Source: JBGTGG01 sp964398945 (lineage in GTDB: Bacteria; Bacteroidota; Bacteroidia; Cytophagales; Cyclobacteriaceae). From it: DNA of 64,000 bases. A model generated the notes under the pieces. The model was not told the origin of the DNA and did not search any database. It saw only the letters and a program-made list of their open reading frames with translations. The DNA lies in the NCBI GenBank assembly GCA_964398945.1, contig CAYNOT010000011.1:62001-126000 (forward strand), in the 5' to 3' direction. Made by a program: the position numbers and the translations under genes. Shown here piece by piece: positions 43,112 to 52,539 of the stretch; the stretch's first letter is position 1; the number at the start of each line of letters is the position of its first letter.

Positions 43112-43555
43112 AGGAAGTCTTTAAGTAAATAGGCTAAAAGATAAAAAAATGTGTTTTTGACGGTGTGCAATCTTCAAATCTAAGCAATATAATTGTTCCC
43201 CAAAATGGGCAAAAAAAAATAAAATGATAAGTCAGCAAAGATACCCAACCGCAAGAGACTGCCATATCTACTCATGCAAAGGAATTCTTTTGCGGGGCGA
43301 TCTGGCGTTATTGCTTATTGCGCGGAAATGACTTGTATCAGATATTTCAAAATGGGCAGGCCGAGCAAAAATACAGTAAGGCCCCCAGCCAATTGTAACA
43401 CGCCACCTATGCAGCGCACATCAACTTTCCACTACTTGGAACAATAAACCCCCGCACTATAAAAAGGTAATCCTTTAATTTAGACCAGGGTATGGTTCCG
43501 GGTCATCAGAAAAAAATGACATTAAAGATCGAAAAGAAGATTGGTCAATAAAAAT
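43112..43555. other. Intergenic region between fur-like gene and terC
   Basis: A 444-bp stretch. It contains an 18-nt near-palindrome GCAAAGGAATTCTTTTGC (one mismatch) at about 43277-43294, and a 34-codon hydrophobic frame on the minus strand (43315-43419). It should also hold the terC promoter. No RNA gene is evident. Confidence 0.45.
43315..43419 (-). CDS. Possible small hydrophobic protein
   Basis: From a GTG at 43419 a 34-residue frame reads MRCIGGVLQLAGGLTVFLLG followed by LPILKYLIQVISAQ, one membrane helix with a pattern of small membrane peptides. It has no ATG, no homologue I recognise and sits upstream of terC. It may be chance. Confidence 0.25.
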   Translation of the reverse strand: MRCIGGVLQLAGGLTVFLLGLPILKYLIQVISAQ

Positions 43556-43966
43556 TTAGGAACAGTGCCTGCATACCCCCTGGATCAAAACGCTCGTGTC
43601 CTTTGAAGCATACCCCTTGGGCAACCGAATTGCAGGTACCGAAATATTAAGGCAATTGGTTTGGCCACACTTTAAGCATTTGAAATGCACGTGATCGTGG
43701 CGGTGGTTTGCCGGCGAGCACGCCTCACTGCAAAGCGCATACTTCATCACCCCCTTATCGTCAGGCACCTGGTGTATGAGCCCCTTTTTCAGAAAGGTTT
43801 TCAAGGTCCGATAAACCGTAATCCTATCCAGGGAACCCTTGATTTCTTTGTCAATATCCGTATGGGAAATTGCAAACTCCCGCTCCATAAAAAGGCCCAA
43901 AATAAACTGGCGCACAGGGGTCACGCGCAGTTTAAATTTATTCAAGATCGTGTGTACCTCTCTCAC
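43556..43966 (-). CDS. Fur-family transcriptional regulator
   Basis: 136 residues from GTG at 43966. Winged helix N-terminal part (LRVTPVRQFILGLFM, SLDRITVYRTLKTFLKKGLI) and the metal-binding dimer domain with HRHDHVHFKCLKCGQTNCL and a second CxxC-type pair near the end (GVCRHCS). Fur-type regulators sense Fe, Zn or peroxide; the Cys4 site looks intact, the exact metal cannot be read. It follows a lipoprotein gene and gpmI in one operon-like run (6-bp gap). Confidence 0.93.
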   Translation of the reverse strand: MREVHTILNKFKLRVTPVRQFILGLFMEREFAISHTDIDKEIKGSLDRITVYRTLKTFLKKGLIHQVPDDKGVMKYALCSEACSPANHRHDHVHFKCLKCGQTNCLNISVPAIRLPKGYASKDTSVLIQGVCRHCS

Positions 43967-43972
43967 CTGGGA

Positions 43973-44566
43973 TCAATCGTAATCAACAATACCCTGGACA
44001 ACATATACTACCGAGTCCCCAAATATCATTTTTTGCCCTCCCTCAATTCGATACCGGCTTAACATCAATTCCCCTTGAAAATCCTGAAACTCCATTGTCA
44101 GGTTTCGTGTACTTGAAAAAATGGAATTTGATTCGCGATAAGTGGCCTCCAGTTTTCTAACCCTATCATGCCTTCCCTGAAAAAACAGTTTCAAAGAACG
44201 AATAGGAAATTGCTCATCCGTTGAAATGGAAAGGATCGCAAGGTTGCTGTTGGGGTCGGGCAGGTTGTCTTCAACTTTATATTTGCCTGCATAAACCGGA
44301 CTGTTGACCAGGTGTATTTTCCGAAACACATCCAGTTCGCGCACCCATGAAGTTGAGTCTTTCTGTTCCAAAACAGAACTTTCAACACTGGTGCCAATCC
44401 CCGCTTCCTTTATCAACCTTGGCTTTTGATTTGACAATCGTTCAATTTGCGCGTCAAGCAAGCTTTCAATCGCAACCAGTTCCTCTGTTGCCTTCATAGG
44501 CTGGTTACAGGAAGAGGAAACTGCCACAAAAAAAAGTAGTTGGAAAATTTTTTTATAAAAGCACAT
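43973..44566 (-). CDS. Lipoprotein of unknown function
   Basis: 197 residues with a lipoprotein signal (MCFYKKIFQLLFFVAVSSSC). The body has a helical segment with EELVAIESLLDAQIERLSNQ and then beta-rich blocks such as NLAILSISTDEQFPIRSLKL and SRYRIEGGQKMIFGDSVVYV. No family recognised. The start lies 14 bp inside the 3' end of gpmI, so translation is coupled. Confidence 0.7.
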   Translation of the reverse strand: MCFYKKIFQLLFFVAVSSSCNQPMKATEELVAIESLLDAQIERLSNQKPRLIKEAGIGTSVESSVLEQKDSTSWVRELDVFRKIHLVNSPVYAGKYKVEDNLPDPNSNLAILSISTDEQFPIRSLKLFFQGRHDRVRKLEATYRESNSIFSSTRNLTMEFQDFQGELMLSRYRIEGGQKMIFGDSVVYVVQGIVDYD

Positions 44567-46073
44567 CACCGGTCATTTCAGGTGGAACTGCGATTCCCAT
44601 CAGCGTTAAAATCGTGGGTGACAAATCGCCAAGCTTCCCGTTTCTTAAATTCAAGTTTAGTTCTTTATCAACAAGGAAGCATGGCACAAGGTTGGTTGTG
44701 TGGGCTGTGTTTGGAGATCCATCTTCGTTGATCATCATGTCGGCATTGCCATGGTCTGCAATGATTATACTGGTATATCCGTTTTCAAGCGCAACATTGG
44801 TGACTGCCTCCGCACAGGCATCAACAGTTTCGCAGGCTTTTACGGCAGCTTCAAAAACACCTGTATGCCCCACCATATCCGGATTGGCAAAATTCAAGCA
44901 AATGAAATCCACTTCCCCTTTTTTCAATTCAGGAATAATCGCATCCCGAATATCTGCAGCGCTCATCTCTGGCTGAAGATCATAAGTGGCAACCTTTGGT
45001 GACGGACAAAGTATTCTTGATTCCCCCGGAAACACATCTTCCCTTCCCCCTGAAAAAAAGAAGGTAACATGCGGGTATTTCTCTGTCTCCGCTATTCGAA
45101 TTTGTTTCTTGTTTTTATTCGCCAAAACTTCGCCAATGGTGTTCCGTAAATTGTCCTTCTCAAAAACAACTCCTACATTTTTAAAAGAGTCATCATAGGA
45201 GGTAAGTGTTATATAATGCAGGTTCAACTTCGTCATTCCAAATTCCGGGAAGTCTTGTTGGGTAAGCGCTTCGGTAATTTGCCTTCCGCGGTCGGTGCGG
45301 AAATTGAAACAGATTACTACATCCCCATCTTGAATGGTTGCTACAGGTTTTCCAACTGCATCCACTTTTATGAGTGGCATGATGAATTCATCCGTAACAT
45401 TTTTCCCGTAAGATGTTTTTACTCCTTCCAACAAATCAAGACATGGTTTTCCTTCACCTTTCACCAGTAAATCATACGCCAACTTCACACGCTCCCAACG
45501 TTTGTCGCGGTCCATTGCATAATACCTGCCCACCACCGATGCAATCTCACCCCCGGTTGTGGTAAGGTGGTCTTGTAATAGCTGTAGGTTCACCAAGCCG
45601 GATTTCGGATCGGTGTCCCGTCCATCCGTAAAAGCGTGGACGAAAAATTTGCCTACACCCTGGTTTTTCGCATTGGTCAAAAGTCCTTTTAAATGGTTGA
45701 TGTGGGAATGCACACCTCCATCGGATAACAATCCAATAAAGTGGACAGGCTTGTTCTTAATCCTGGCATAGCGAAAAGCATTTACCAACACCGGGTTTTC
45801 ATCCAGGGTCTTTTCATCAACAGCTTTATTTATTTTAACAAGGTCTTGGTAAACCACCCTGCCAGCGCCAATGTTCATGTGGCCAACTTCTGAATTTCCC
45901 ATTTGACCTTCCGGCAGCCCGACAGCCAATCCGGAAGCTTCCAGCCTGGAATTTGGATATCGGCTATAAAGCGAATCCACAAAAGGGGTGTTTGCGGCAT
46001 CTATTGCTGAAACTTTCTTGTTTTTAGCAATTCCCCATCCATCCAAAATCATTAAAAGCACTTTCTTGTCCAT
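44553..46073 (-). CDS. gpmI: 2,3-bisphosphoglycerate-independent phosphoglycerate mutase
   Basis: 506 residues, normal for GpmI. It interconverts 3- and 2-phosphoglycerate in glycolysis with two Mn ions. Alkaline-phosphatase-fold motifs are intact: start KKVLLMILDGWGIAK, the phospho-Ser loop MGNSEVGHMNIGAGRVVYQD, HAFTDGRDTDPKSG, and late metal ligands in NPDMVGHTG and IIADHGNADMM. It heads the operon with the lipoprotein and fur-family genes. Confidence 0.96.
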   Translation of the reverse strand: MDKKVLLMILDGWGIAKNKKVSAIDAANTPFVDSLYSRYPNSRLEASGLAVGLPEGQMGNSEVGHMNIGAGRVVYQDLVKINKAVDEKTLDENPVLVNAFRYARIKNKPVHFIGLLSDGGVHSHINHLKGLLTNAKNQGVGKFFVHAFTDGRDTDPKSGLVNLQLLQDHLTTTGGEIASVVGRYYAMDRDKRWERVKLAYDLLVKGEGKPCLDLLEGVKTSYGKNVTDEFIMPLIKVDAVGKPVATIQDGDVVICFNFRTDRGRQITEALTQQDFPEFGMTKLNLHYITLTSYDDSFKNVGVVFEKDNLRNTIGEVLANKNKKQIRIAETEKYPHVTFFFSGGREDVFPGESRILCPSPKVATYDLQPEMSAADIRDAIIPELKKGEVDFICLNFANPDMVGHTGVFEAAVKACETVDACAEAVTNVALENGYTSIIIADHGNADMMINEDGSPNTAHTTNLVPCFLVDKELNLNLRNGKLGDLSPTILTLMGIAVPPEMTGDVLL

Positions 46074-46236
46074 ATCCTTGAATTAGGCACCAAATATAGC
46101 CAGTAAAGACTTATTTTAGCGACTTTACCGACATTGTGGAAGGATAGGATGCTAATCCCGGCATCTCAATAAAGAATCATCGATTCATTTCATTATCTTT
46201 CTGTTGTGGCATAATTTTGGACAAAAAACAAGCGCA

Positions 46237-46635
46237 ATGATAAAAGCCAGGTACTACTTAATTTCAGTCGTTTGTCTTTTTGGATCTGCTCAATTTTCCT
46301 TTGGGCAGGCCGATATTATCAATAACGTTAAGGAAACGATAAAGGCAGGAAGTGCAAAAGAGTTGGCCAATTACCTCAATCAAACCGTTGATATCATGAT
46401 TGACGAAAAACTTGAATCGTATAGCAAGGCCCAGGCAGAATTTGTATTGCGCGATTTTTTTAAAGCCCACGTTCCTACAGAATTCACCATTATACACCAG
46501 GGTTCTTCAAAGGGAGGCCAGCCCTATTCCATAGGACAGTACAAAAGCGAAACAGAAACTTTTCGTGTTTTCATTAAAATCAAAACCGTGGGAAAGCAGC
46601 AGTTGGTCCATGAAATTCGATTTGCCAAAGAGTAA
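46237..46635 (+). CDS. DUF4783 family exported protein
   Basis: 132 residues from the ATG at 46237, with a signal peptide (residues 1-23). The core NNVKETIKAGSAKELANYLN, DEKLESYSKAQAEFVLRDFF and FTIIHQGSSKGGQPYSIGQY fits DUF4783, a cystatin/NTF2-like small domain of Bacteroidota. Function unknown. It precedes nadC by 22 bp. Confidence 0.85.
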   Translation: MIKARYYLISVVCLFGSAQFSFGQADIINNVKETIKAGSAKELANYLNQTVDIMIDEKLESYSKAQAEFVLRDFFKAHVPTEFTIIHQGSSKGGQPYSIGQYKSETETFRVFIKIKTVGKQQLVHEIRFAKE

Positions 46636-46657
46636 TGTTTATTTGTAACCTTGCAGG

Positions 46658-47515
46658 GTGAAACCTGCATACATTACACCTGCATTTCTGAATCATTTTA
46701 TTACCTCCGCTTTCGCGGAAGACATTGGTGATGGTGACCACTCAACCCTTGCTTCCATTCCGGAAACGGCAACAAGCCGGGCACAATTGATCATAAAAGA
46801 TGAGGGCATTTTGGCCGGGGCCGAACTTGCCGAACTTATTTTCAAACACTTTGATCCAACCCTTGTTTTTAACCCATTCATAGCAGACGGTTCTAAAATC
46901 AAAAAGGGGGAAATCGCCTTTACGATAGCGGGCCCGGCACGATCAATTCTCACGTGTGAGCGTTTGGTCTTGAACTGTATGCAACGGATGAGCGGCATCG
47001 CCACCTACACGCATTTCCTGAATACACTAATTTCCGGCTCACCGGCCAGGCTGCTCGATACCCGTAAAACAACCCCCAATTTCCGATTGCTGGAAAAATG
47101 GGCTGTCGTAATTGGTGGCGGACAAAACCATAGGATCGGCCTGTATGATATGATTATGTTGAAGGACAACCATATTGATATGGCGGGGGGAATTTCAAGG
47201 GCAATCTTTCAGACAAAAGAGTATCTTCGCGAAAAAAATAAAAACCTAAAAATAGAAATTGAAGTCCGTACACTTGCTGAGCTAAAAGAAGTGCTGGAAG
47301 TTGGGGGTGTTGACAATGTCTTGCTTGACAATATGGATGTTCCTACCCTGACCGAAGCCGTTTCACGTATAGATAAAAGATTTATGACTGAAGCTAGCGG
47401 AGGAATAACCGAAAAAACAATTGCAGAAATTGCGAAAACCGGAGTGGATTATATTTCTGTTGGGGCATTGACCCATTCGTACAAGAGTTTAGATTTGAGT
47501 TTAAAAGAGTATTAG
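46658..47515 (+). CDS. nadC: Nicotinate-nucleotide pyrophosphorylase
   Basis: 285 residues from GTG at 46658. NadC makes nicotinate mononucleotide from quinolinate and PRPP for NAD synthesis. Motifs: AFAEDIGDGDHSTLASIPET, ERLVLNCMQRMSGIATYT, LLDTRKTTPNFRLLEKWAV, GGGQNHRIGLYDMIMLKDNH and the phosphate-binding EASGGITEKTIAEIAKTGVD. Length is normal. Linked by 6 bp to the YcxB-like gene. Confidence 0.95.
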   Translation: MKPAYITPAFLNHFITSAFAEDIGDGDHSTLASIPETATSRAQLIIKDEGILAGAELAELIFKHFDPTLVFNPFIADGSKIKKGEIAFTIAGPARSILTCERLVLNCMQRMSGIATYTHFLNTLISGSPARLLDTRKTTPNFRLLEKWAVVIGGGQNHRIGLYDMIMLKDNHIDMAGGISRAIFQTKEYLREKNKNLKIEIEVRTLAELKEVLEVGGVDNVLLDNMDVPTLTEAVSRIDKRFMTEASGGITEKTIAEIAKTGVDYISVGALTHSYKSLDLSLKEY

Positions 47516-47521
47516 CATATC

Positions 47522-47998
47522 ATGAACGTAAAGACAAAAAACTACAAGCTGGAAAAGAAGACCTATATCAAATTAGCGTTTAACAACATCCTTAAAAAGC
47601 AATGGTGGATGGCTGCCCTTGGTTTTGTAGTGATCTGCTCCGGATATTTTTGGGTAGCAAGCATCTGGTGGTTTATCTCGGCAGCACTAGCCCTTGGATT
47701 GTTCCTTCTTTTTTGGTGGGTACAATTCTATGGTGTAACCCAATTGGAGCAAGGCAAAATGTTGTTCGAACGGTTTTCGTATGAAATCAACAGCCAGCAA
47801 ATTTTAATGAAGATCAACCCGCGGGAAGGGATGCCAATGAAATGGGACCAAATCAAAAGCGCATCTGCCGGAAAAGATTTTTATCTATTGGTCGTAAACA
47901 AAGCCCAGTTTATCCACCTTCCATTCAAGATTTTCAATTCTGACAATGAACGAAAATTTGTAGGCAGTATTCTTAAAAACAAGGGGCTGCTGAAATAA
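47522..47998 (+). CDS. YcxB-like membrane protein
   Basis: 158 residues. Two adjacent membrane helices (about 31-48 and 51-70) and a C-terminal domain with FSYEINSQQILMKINPREGM and PMKWDQIKSASAGKDFYLLV, the YcxB/PH-like pattern. The role is unknown. It lies between nadC and recX in the same direction. Confidence 0.75.
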   Translation: MNVKTKNYKLEKKTYIKLAFNNILKKQWWMAALGFVVICSGYFWVASIWWFISAALALGLFLLFWWVQFYGVTQLEQGKMLFERFSYEINSQQILMKINPREGMPMKWDQIKSASAGKDFYLLVVNKAQFIHLPFKIFNSDNERKFVGSILKNKGLLK

Positions 47999-48017
47999 GA
48001 AAAGCCCTTAACGAAAC

Positions 48018-48494
48018 GTGGACAAGAAGCCAGTCAAATTAACCCCTTCGCAAGCAAAAGAAAAGATTTATAATTTTTGTGCATACCAGGAGCGGTCACA
48101 TCAAGAAGTAAAAAACAAACTCTATGGATATGGTTTGTTTCGCGATGATGTAGAAGAATTGCTTACCCACCTCATTACCGAAGGCTTTCTTAATGAAGAA
48201 CGTTTTGCGAAATCTTTTGCCGGGGGCAAGTTCAGGATAAAAGAATGGGGCCGTTTAAAAATCATCAACACGCTGGAATCAAAAGGTGTTACCTCCAATT
48301 GTATACGGATTGGAATGCGGGAAATAGATGAGGCGGATTACCTGGAAACCTTGAGAAATATCCTAAAGAAAAAATTGGAAAGCATTGAAAACGAAAACCG
48401 TTTTGTTCTCCGCGACAAAGTTGGCCGCTATGCCATATCGCGGGGATACGAGCCCGAACTGGTTTGGCAGGAAATAAAGGTTCTTCTTCCCTAA
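48018..48494 (+). CDS. recX: Regulatory protein RecX
   Basis: 158 residues from GTG at 48018. RecX limits RecA filament growth. The three-helix repeats are recognisable (NFCAYQERSHQEVKNKLYGY, LLTHLITEGFLNEERFAKSF, GGKFRIKEWGRLKIINTLES). recA itself is not in the window. Follows the YcxB-like gene by 19 bp. Confidence 0.88.
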   Translation: MDKKPVKLTPSQAKEKIYNFCAYQERSHQEVKNKLYGYGLFRDDVEELLTHLITEGFLNEERFAKSFAGGKFRIKEWGRLKIINTLESKGVTSNCIRIGMREIDEADYLETLRNILKKKLESIENENRFVLRDKVGRYAISRGYEPELVWQEIKVLLP

Positions 48495-48618
48495 TCAAAA
48501 ATTGTATTCGTATCCGGAAATAAGCCATTACAAAAGATTATCTGATAATCCATAATCATACCCTTGGCTAAGATTTAAGAATACTTCAATGCTGGCATCT
48601 ATTCGCTTGTGCGTTATC

Positions 48619-49473
48619 TTATGTAAGTTGAAAACGAATCAGGTCATTTGTTTTCTTTTGTGCCAATCGATTGATCCCCCCTTCTGTCAATTGTAAAATT
48701 CGAGGATAGCCTCCTGTGGTTTGGCAATCCCGCATTAACACAATCGGATGGCCGAATGGTGTTAACTGTACTGTGCCCGGAATAGTGATAGCGGTAAGCA
48801 TATCGAACCCCTTTTCAATTTTAAAAAGTGCCCCTTCAAGTTGATACCCCATCCTGTTGTTTGCGGAACCAACTTTGAAATCTTTTTCAAAAAGCAATGC
48901 TTGTTGGTCCGTTGACAACCATTCGAATTCGGGGCCTCTTTGAACCTCAATCTGAATTGAAGCAAGATGGTCTTCATCAATCTTTACACTTGCGTGGATT
49001 TCACTTTGATGTCTTTGTCCACTGATATTTATTGACATCCCAGTTTTCAAAATATTATTGTCGGAAATGCCCGGATAATAAGAACAGCTCTCCAAAATCT
49101 TTTCACATTCGAAACCACCTTTTACTGCAAGGTAGCTTCGGCAACCGGAGATCAACTTGCCAAACGATAATTGATCCCCTCCTTTCACAGCTATGGCTTT
49201 GTTGCGATCAACAGCTTTACCATTGATCGTTGGTGACATATCAGCACCTGTCAATGAAATCAAAGTGGAGCAATTAAATTTTAGCGTTGGGCCTTGTAAA
49301 CTGAATTCAAAAACGGGCGTATCTTCAGGATTATCCAAAAGCATATTTGCCAATCCTGCGCTATATGCATCCATCGCCCCCGAAAGGGGCACACCGAATT
49401 TTCGATATCTTCTTCTTCCGCGATCCTGAAAAGTAGAAAGCAATCCTGGGGATAAAACCTCTATCGAATTCAT
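48619..49473 (-). CDS. pxpC: 5-oxoprolinase subunit C
   Basis: 284 residues of the KipA / biotin-dependent carboxyltransferase-like family: IEVLSPGLLSTFQDRGRRRY, SGAMDAYSAGLANMLLDNPE, and VQLTPFGHPIVLMRDCQTTG. With PxpA and PxpB it hydrolyses 5-oxoproline to glutamate using ATP. Its start overlaps the end of pxpB by 4 bp. Confidence 0.92.
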   Translation of the reverse strand: MNSIEVLSPGLLSTFQDRGRRRYRKFGVPLSGAMDAYSAGLANMLLDNPEDTPVFEFSLQGPTLKFNCSTLISLTGADMSPTINGKAVDRNKAIAVKGGDQLSFGKLISGCRSYLAVKGGFECEKILESCSYYPGISDNNILKTGMSINISGQRHQSEIHASVKIDEDHLASIQIEVQRGPEFEWLSTDQQALLFEKDFKVGSANNRMGYQLEGALFKIEKGFDMLTAITIPGTVQLTPFGHPIVLMRDCQTTGGYPRILQLTEGGINRLAQKKTNDLIRFQLT

Positions 49474-50198
49474 TTGCTCAATGCATTTAGGACAAAACCG
49501 CCCGACCTCATTTTCCCCTTCAACAAACCATGTTCTTCTTTTGAAACCGGAACAAACTTGATTTTATCCCCCGCGTGTATTTTGGTTGGTGGGTCTTTTC
49601 TTGCATCAAACAATGGTATAGGACAATTGCCAATAATGTTCCACCCACCCGGGCTTTCCTGTGGATAGATTCCTGTTTGATATCCACCAATTGCTACAGC
49701 GCCTTTTAATATTTTTGGTCGCGGGGTTTCCTTTCGTGGTATGAAAAGTTTTTCAGGGAGTGCCCCCAGGTATAAAAAGCCGGGCAAAAAACCTGTGAAA
49801 TAAACGGTGTATGTATTCCCTGAATGAAGTTTTATTAATTCATCCATGGTTAATTTTTTCGCCTTTGAAATTGCCCCTAGGTCAATTCCAAAACACGGAT
49901 CATAACACACCGGCATTTCCCAAACATTTCCCGAATGCGAATCAACGATTTGTTCACCATTCCTAAGTTGCTTGATGCTCTCCAACAACTTCGTAAATGA
50001 AATGATTTCAGGATTGAAAAAAACCGCCAGCGAATTATAGGTGTTTAATGTCCCCTCAATTTTTTCAGAAAGTGTACGTTCAATTATTTTTTGAAAAGAA
50101 AGTATATCGAAAAGAATTTCTTCATCGATTTTGGAGGGCCATTCAATCAAAAGGGCTTCTTCTCCAAAGGGTTTATATGTTACCGTAAACTTTTTCAA
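49470..50198 (-). CDS. pxpB: 5-oxoprolinase subunit B
   Basis: 242 residues of the KipI family: YKPFGEEALLIEWP, the central YTVYFTGFLPGFLYLGALPE, and IGGYQTGIYPQESPGGWNII. PxpB forms the ATP-dependent complex with PxpC. The start codon is TTG directly adjacent to the pxpA stop, which points to translational coupling. Confidence 0.92.
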   Translation of the reverse strand: MKKFTVTYKPFGEEALLIEWPSKIDEEILFDILSFQKIIERTLSEKIEGTLNTYNSLAVFFNPEIISFTKLLESIKQLRNGEQIVDSHSGNVWEMPVCYDPCFGIDLGAISKAKKLTMDELIKLHSGNTYTVYFTGFLPGFLYLGALPEKLFIPRKETPRPKILKGAVAIGGYQTGIYPQESPGGWNIIGNCPIPLFDARKDPPTKIHAGDKIKFVPVSKEEHGLLKGKMRSGGFVLNALSK

Positions 50199-50927
50199 CT
50201 ATGGTAATTCAATTCCTGCTTCATTCAACTTCAATCGCAATGCTTTAACAATTGTGACTGCATTGGGATTATCACCGTGTATACAGACCGTGTCCGCTTT
50301 AATGGATTGATGGTTTCCACTAATCGTTTTAACGGTGCCTTCCCTTATCATTTGCAACACATGCAACGCAATCTGATTGGGGCCTTGTAATATCGCATGT
50401 TTCCCCGTACGGGATACCAGTGTTAAATCATCGTTATAATTTCGGTCTGCAAAAACTTCAAAATGAACTTGTATCCCTTCGGATTTTGCGATGTTCGAGA
50501 TAACCGATCCAAAGGGGGCATATAAAATAATTAAAGTAAACTCTTTCAAAACATTTACAATGGTTCGCGCAATATCTTCCCGTGTCGCTGCCATGGTATA
50601 CAATGCGCCATGTGGTTTTACATGATGAAGTTTTGAACCTTCATTTTCAACACTATTTTTTATACGTGTTATCTGATCGGTTATAGTCTTCTTTAGTTCT
50701 TCTTCGGGGATTTCCATCGGAAGCCTTCCGAAATGCTGACGGTCTGGAAAAGAAGGATGGGCACCAATCTTCACCTTGTTTTGCAATGCAAGAACTACGG
50801 TTCTTTGAATTGTTTCTTCATCCCCTGCATGCGCACCGCAGGCAATATTGCATGAACTCAGGTACGGCATGAGCAGTGCATCATTGCCCGCACCTTCCCC
50901 CAGGTCTGCATTTAAATCAATTGTCAT
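50199..50927 (-). CDS. pxpA: 5-oxoprolinase subunit A
   Basis: 242 residues of the LamB/YcsF family, beginning MTIDLNADLGEGAGND and with LSSCNIACGAHAGDEETIQR, GAHPSFPDRQHFGRLPME and HVKPHGALYTMAA, the metal-site His/Asp pattern of this deformed TIM barrel. First gene of the pxpABC operon that disposes of pyroglutamate, a spontaneous glutamine product. Confidence 0.94.
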   Translation of the reverse strand: MTIDLNADLGEGAGNDALLMPYLSSCNIACGAHAGDEETIQRTVVLALQNKVKIGAHPSFPDRQHFGRLPMEIPEEELKKTITDQITRIKNSVENEGSKLHHVKPHGALYTMAATREDIARTIVNVLKEFTLIILYAPFGSVISNIAKSEGIQVHFEVFADRNYNDDLTLVSRTGKHAILQGPNQIALHVLQMIREGTVKTISGNHQSIKADTVCIHGDNPNAVTIVKALRLKLNEAGIELP

Positions 50928-51018
50928 AATCAGATGTTAGTAGCAAGACATTAGACAAAACTTTTAAAATTAAAATTTCCTCTCATATATCCTGATACTC
51001 ATGTCTTGTGTCTTGTGT

Positions 51019-51921
51019 CTAATTCAATACAGCTCCTGATTCATTAACAACAAACGTTGTTGTTTTACCCTGTACCCAGGCATAATTTGGATGCTCATGG
51101 CCAAAGGGAAGATCGAATGCCACCGGGATTTCAGCGGATAGTTTGCTCAATACAATCTCCTCAATCGTTTCTTCAAAAGGTAAGCCCGGGTCGCCAATCT
51201 CTGTCATTTGCCCGATGCCCAATCCGGCCAGGCGATCGAATTTACCAGCACGTTTCAATTGCATCAACATCCGGTCGACTTTATAACGGGGCTCATCAAT
51301 TTCTTCAATCAGCAATATTTTATTTTCTGTATCGATCTCATTTTTTGTCCCTAAAGAATCAACTAACAAGGAAAGGTTTCCACCAATCAATGGGGCTGCT
51401 GCGTTGCCCATTCTGTTTTGGGTATTTGGAAAGGCTGTCATTTCAGCCTGCTCCCCAAAAAGAATTTTGCGCAAGCTTTCAATTGAACCATGTGCCCTTT
51501 TTTTTGAAAATTGAATGGGCATTGCCCCGTGAATAGAATTGATGCCCATGCGCGCGCACGCTAAATGAAAGCACGTAATGTCGCTAAACCCAACAATCCA
51601 CTTCGGGCCTGCTTTGAATTTTGTGAAATCAAGTTGATCGATTATGCGGCTGCTCCCATATCCACCGCGCGCACAAATTATCGCCTTCGCCTCAGGGTCA
51701 TCCAATGCACATTGGAAATCCGCCACACGCTCATCATCTGTTCCGGCCAAATACGAATGGTGCGTGCTGAAAATATTTTTACCGGGTTCAACTTTCAATC
51801 CCCACGTATTAAAAACCGAAATGGATTCCTCAATATCAATCTCAGAAACTTTACGGCCCGGTGCTACCAAACAAATTTTATCTCCAGCGGTAAGGTGTGC
51901 GATCATACCATCAATATCCAT
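51019..51921 (-). CDS. LD-carboxypeptidase (peptidase family S66)
   Basis: 300 residues. The S66 catalytic Ser is in CARGGYGSSRI, with the Glu and His in LLIEEIDEPRYKVDRM and PFGHEHPNYAWV. These enzymes cut the L,D-bond to recycle muropeptides; the absence of a signal peptide fits a cytoplasmic LdcA-type role. It follows the outer-membrane operon but is separated by the terminator at 51936-51968, so it probably has its own promoter. Confidence 0.92.
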   Translation of the reverse strand: MDIDGMIAHLTAGDKICLVAPGRKVSEIDIEESISVFNTWGLKVEPGKNIFSTHHSYLAGTDDERVADFQCALDDPEAKAIICARGGYGSSRIIDQLDFTKFKAGPKWIVGFSDITCFHLACARMGINSIHGAMPIQFSKKRAHGSIESLRKILFGEQAEMTAFPNTQNRMGNAAAPLIGGNLSLLVDSLGTKNEIDTENKILLIEEIDEPRYKVDRMLMQLKRAGKFDRLAGLGIGQMTEIGDPGLPFEETIEEIVLSKLSAEIPVAFDLPFGHEHPNYAWVQGKTTTFVVNESGAVLN

Positions 51922-51935
51922 AAATTAACAAAAAC

Positions 51936-51968
51936 AAAAAAAGCCTCCACTCAAAGAGCAGAGGCTTT
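51936..51968 (-). terminator. Intrinsic terminator of the bamA-ompH operon
   Basis: On the minus strand AAAGCCTC pairs with GAGGCTTT across 13 nt, then a T-rich run follows. It is 20 bp after the stop of the second ompH-like gene and just before the LD-carboxypeptidase start. Confidence 0.85.
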
Positions 51969-51987
51969 CCAATATTTTTGTTTAAAA

Positions 51988-52527
51988 TTAATTCTTTGGC
52001 TTTTCAGGGGCTGGTGGTGTAATGCCCATTTTCTTTAATACTAAATCGGATACATCCATTTTCTCGTCCCCAAACAGGATTACATCCAACCCACCGATTT
52101 GCTGGTTAAGGATCAACGTGAAGCCATTCTCTTTTGCTACATCTTCAATCCCCTTTCCAACTTTTGAATACACCGGTTCCATCAACTGTGTTTGCTTTTG
52201 CTGGATGGTGGTTTGGGCATCTTGCTGTAGTTTTTCAATGTTGGCGCGTTTCTGTTCCAGCTCCTTTTCAGTGTTGGCACGAATAGCAGGAAGCATGTTG
52301 TTCATGTTGGCCTGATAATCGGCCAATAAAGTTTGGAACTCTTTTACTTTATTGTCCAACTGGTTTTTCAATTGGTTTTGAACAGACTGTAACTCTGCAT
52401 CAATTTGTTTTGCCTCCGGCATTTGGCTGAAGATATAGTCAACATCTGCAAACCCTATTTTTGATTCCTGAGCCTGTGCACTTATGGCAGCTACTGCAAA
52501 AACCATTAAAAAAAACATTTTTCTCAT
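51988..52527 (-). CDS. OmpH/Skp-family periplasmic chaperone (second copy)
   Basis: About 179 residues from the ATG at 52527, with a signal peptide ending SAQAQE. The long coiled coil (roughly 35-115: ELQSVQNQLKNQLDNKVKEF, then QEL-rich) and the C-terminal GKGIEDVAKENGFTLILNQ are typical Skp/OmpH. Skp holds unfolded outer-membrane proteins in the periplasm. Downstream of its paralogue and bamA. Confidence 0.92.
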   Translation of the reverse strand: MRKMFFLMVFAVAAISAQAQESKIGFADVDYIFSQMPEAKQIDAELQSVQNQLKNQLDNKVKEFQTLLADYQANMNNMLPAIRANTEKELEQKRANIEKLQQDAQTTIQQKQTQLMEPVYSKVGKGIEDVAKENGFTLILNQQIGGLDVILFGDEKMDVSDLVLKKMGITPPAPEKPKN

Positions 52528-52539
52528 CACTCTTCTATT

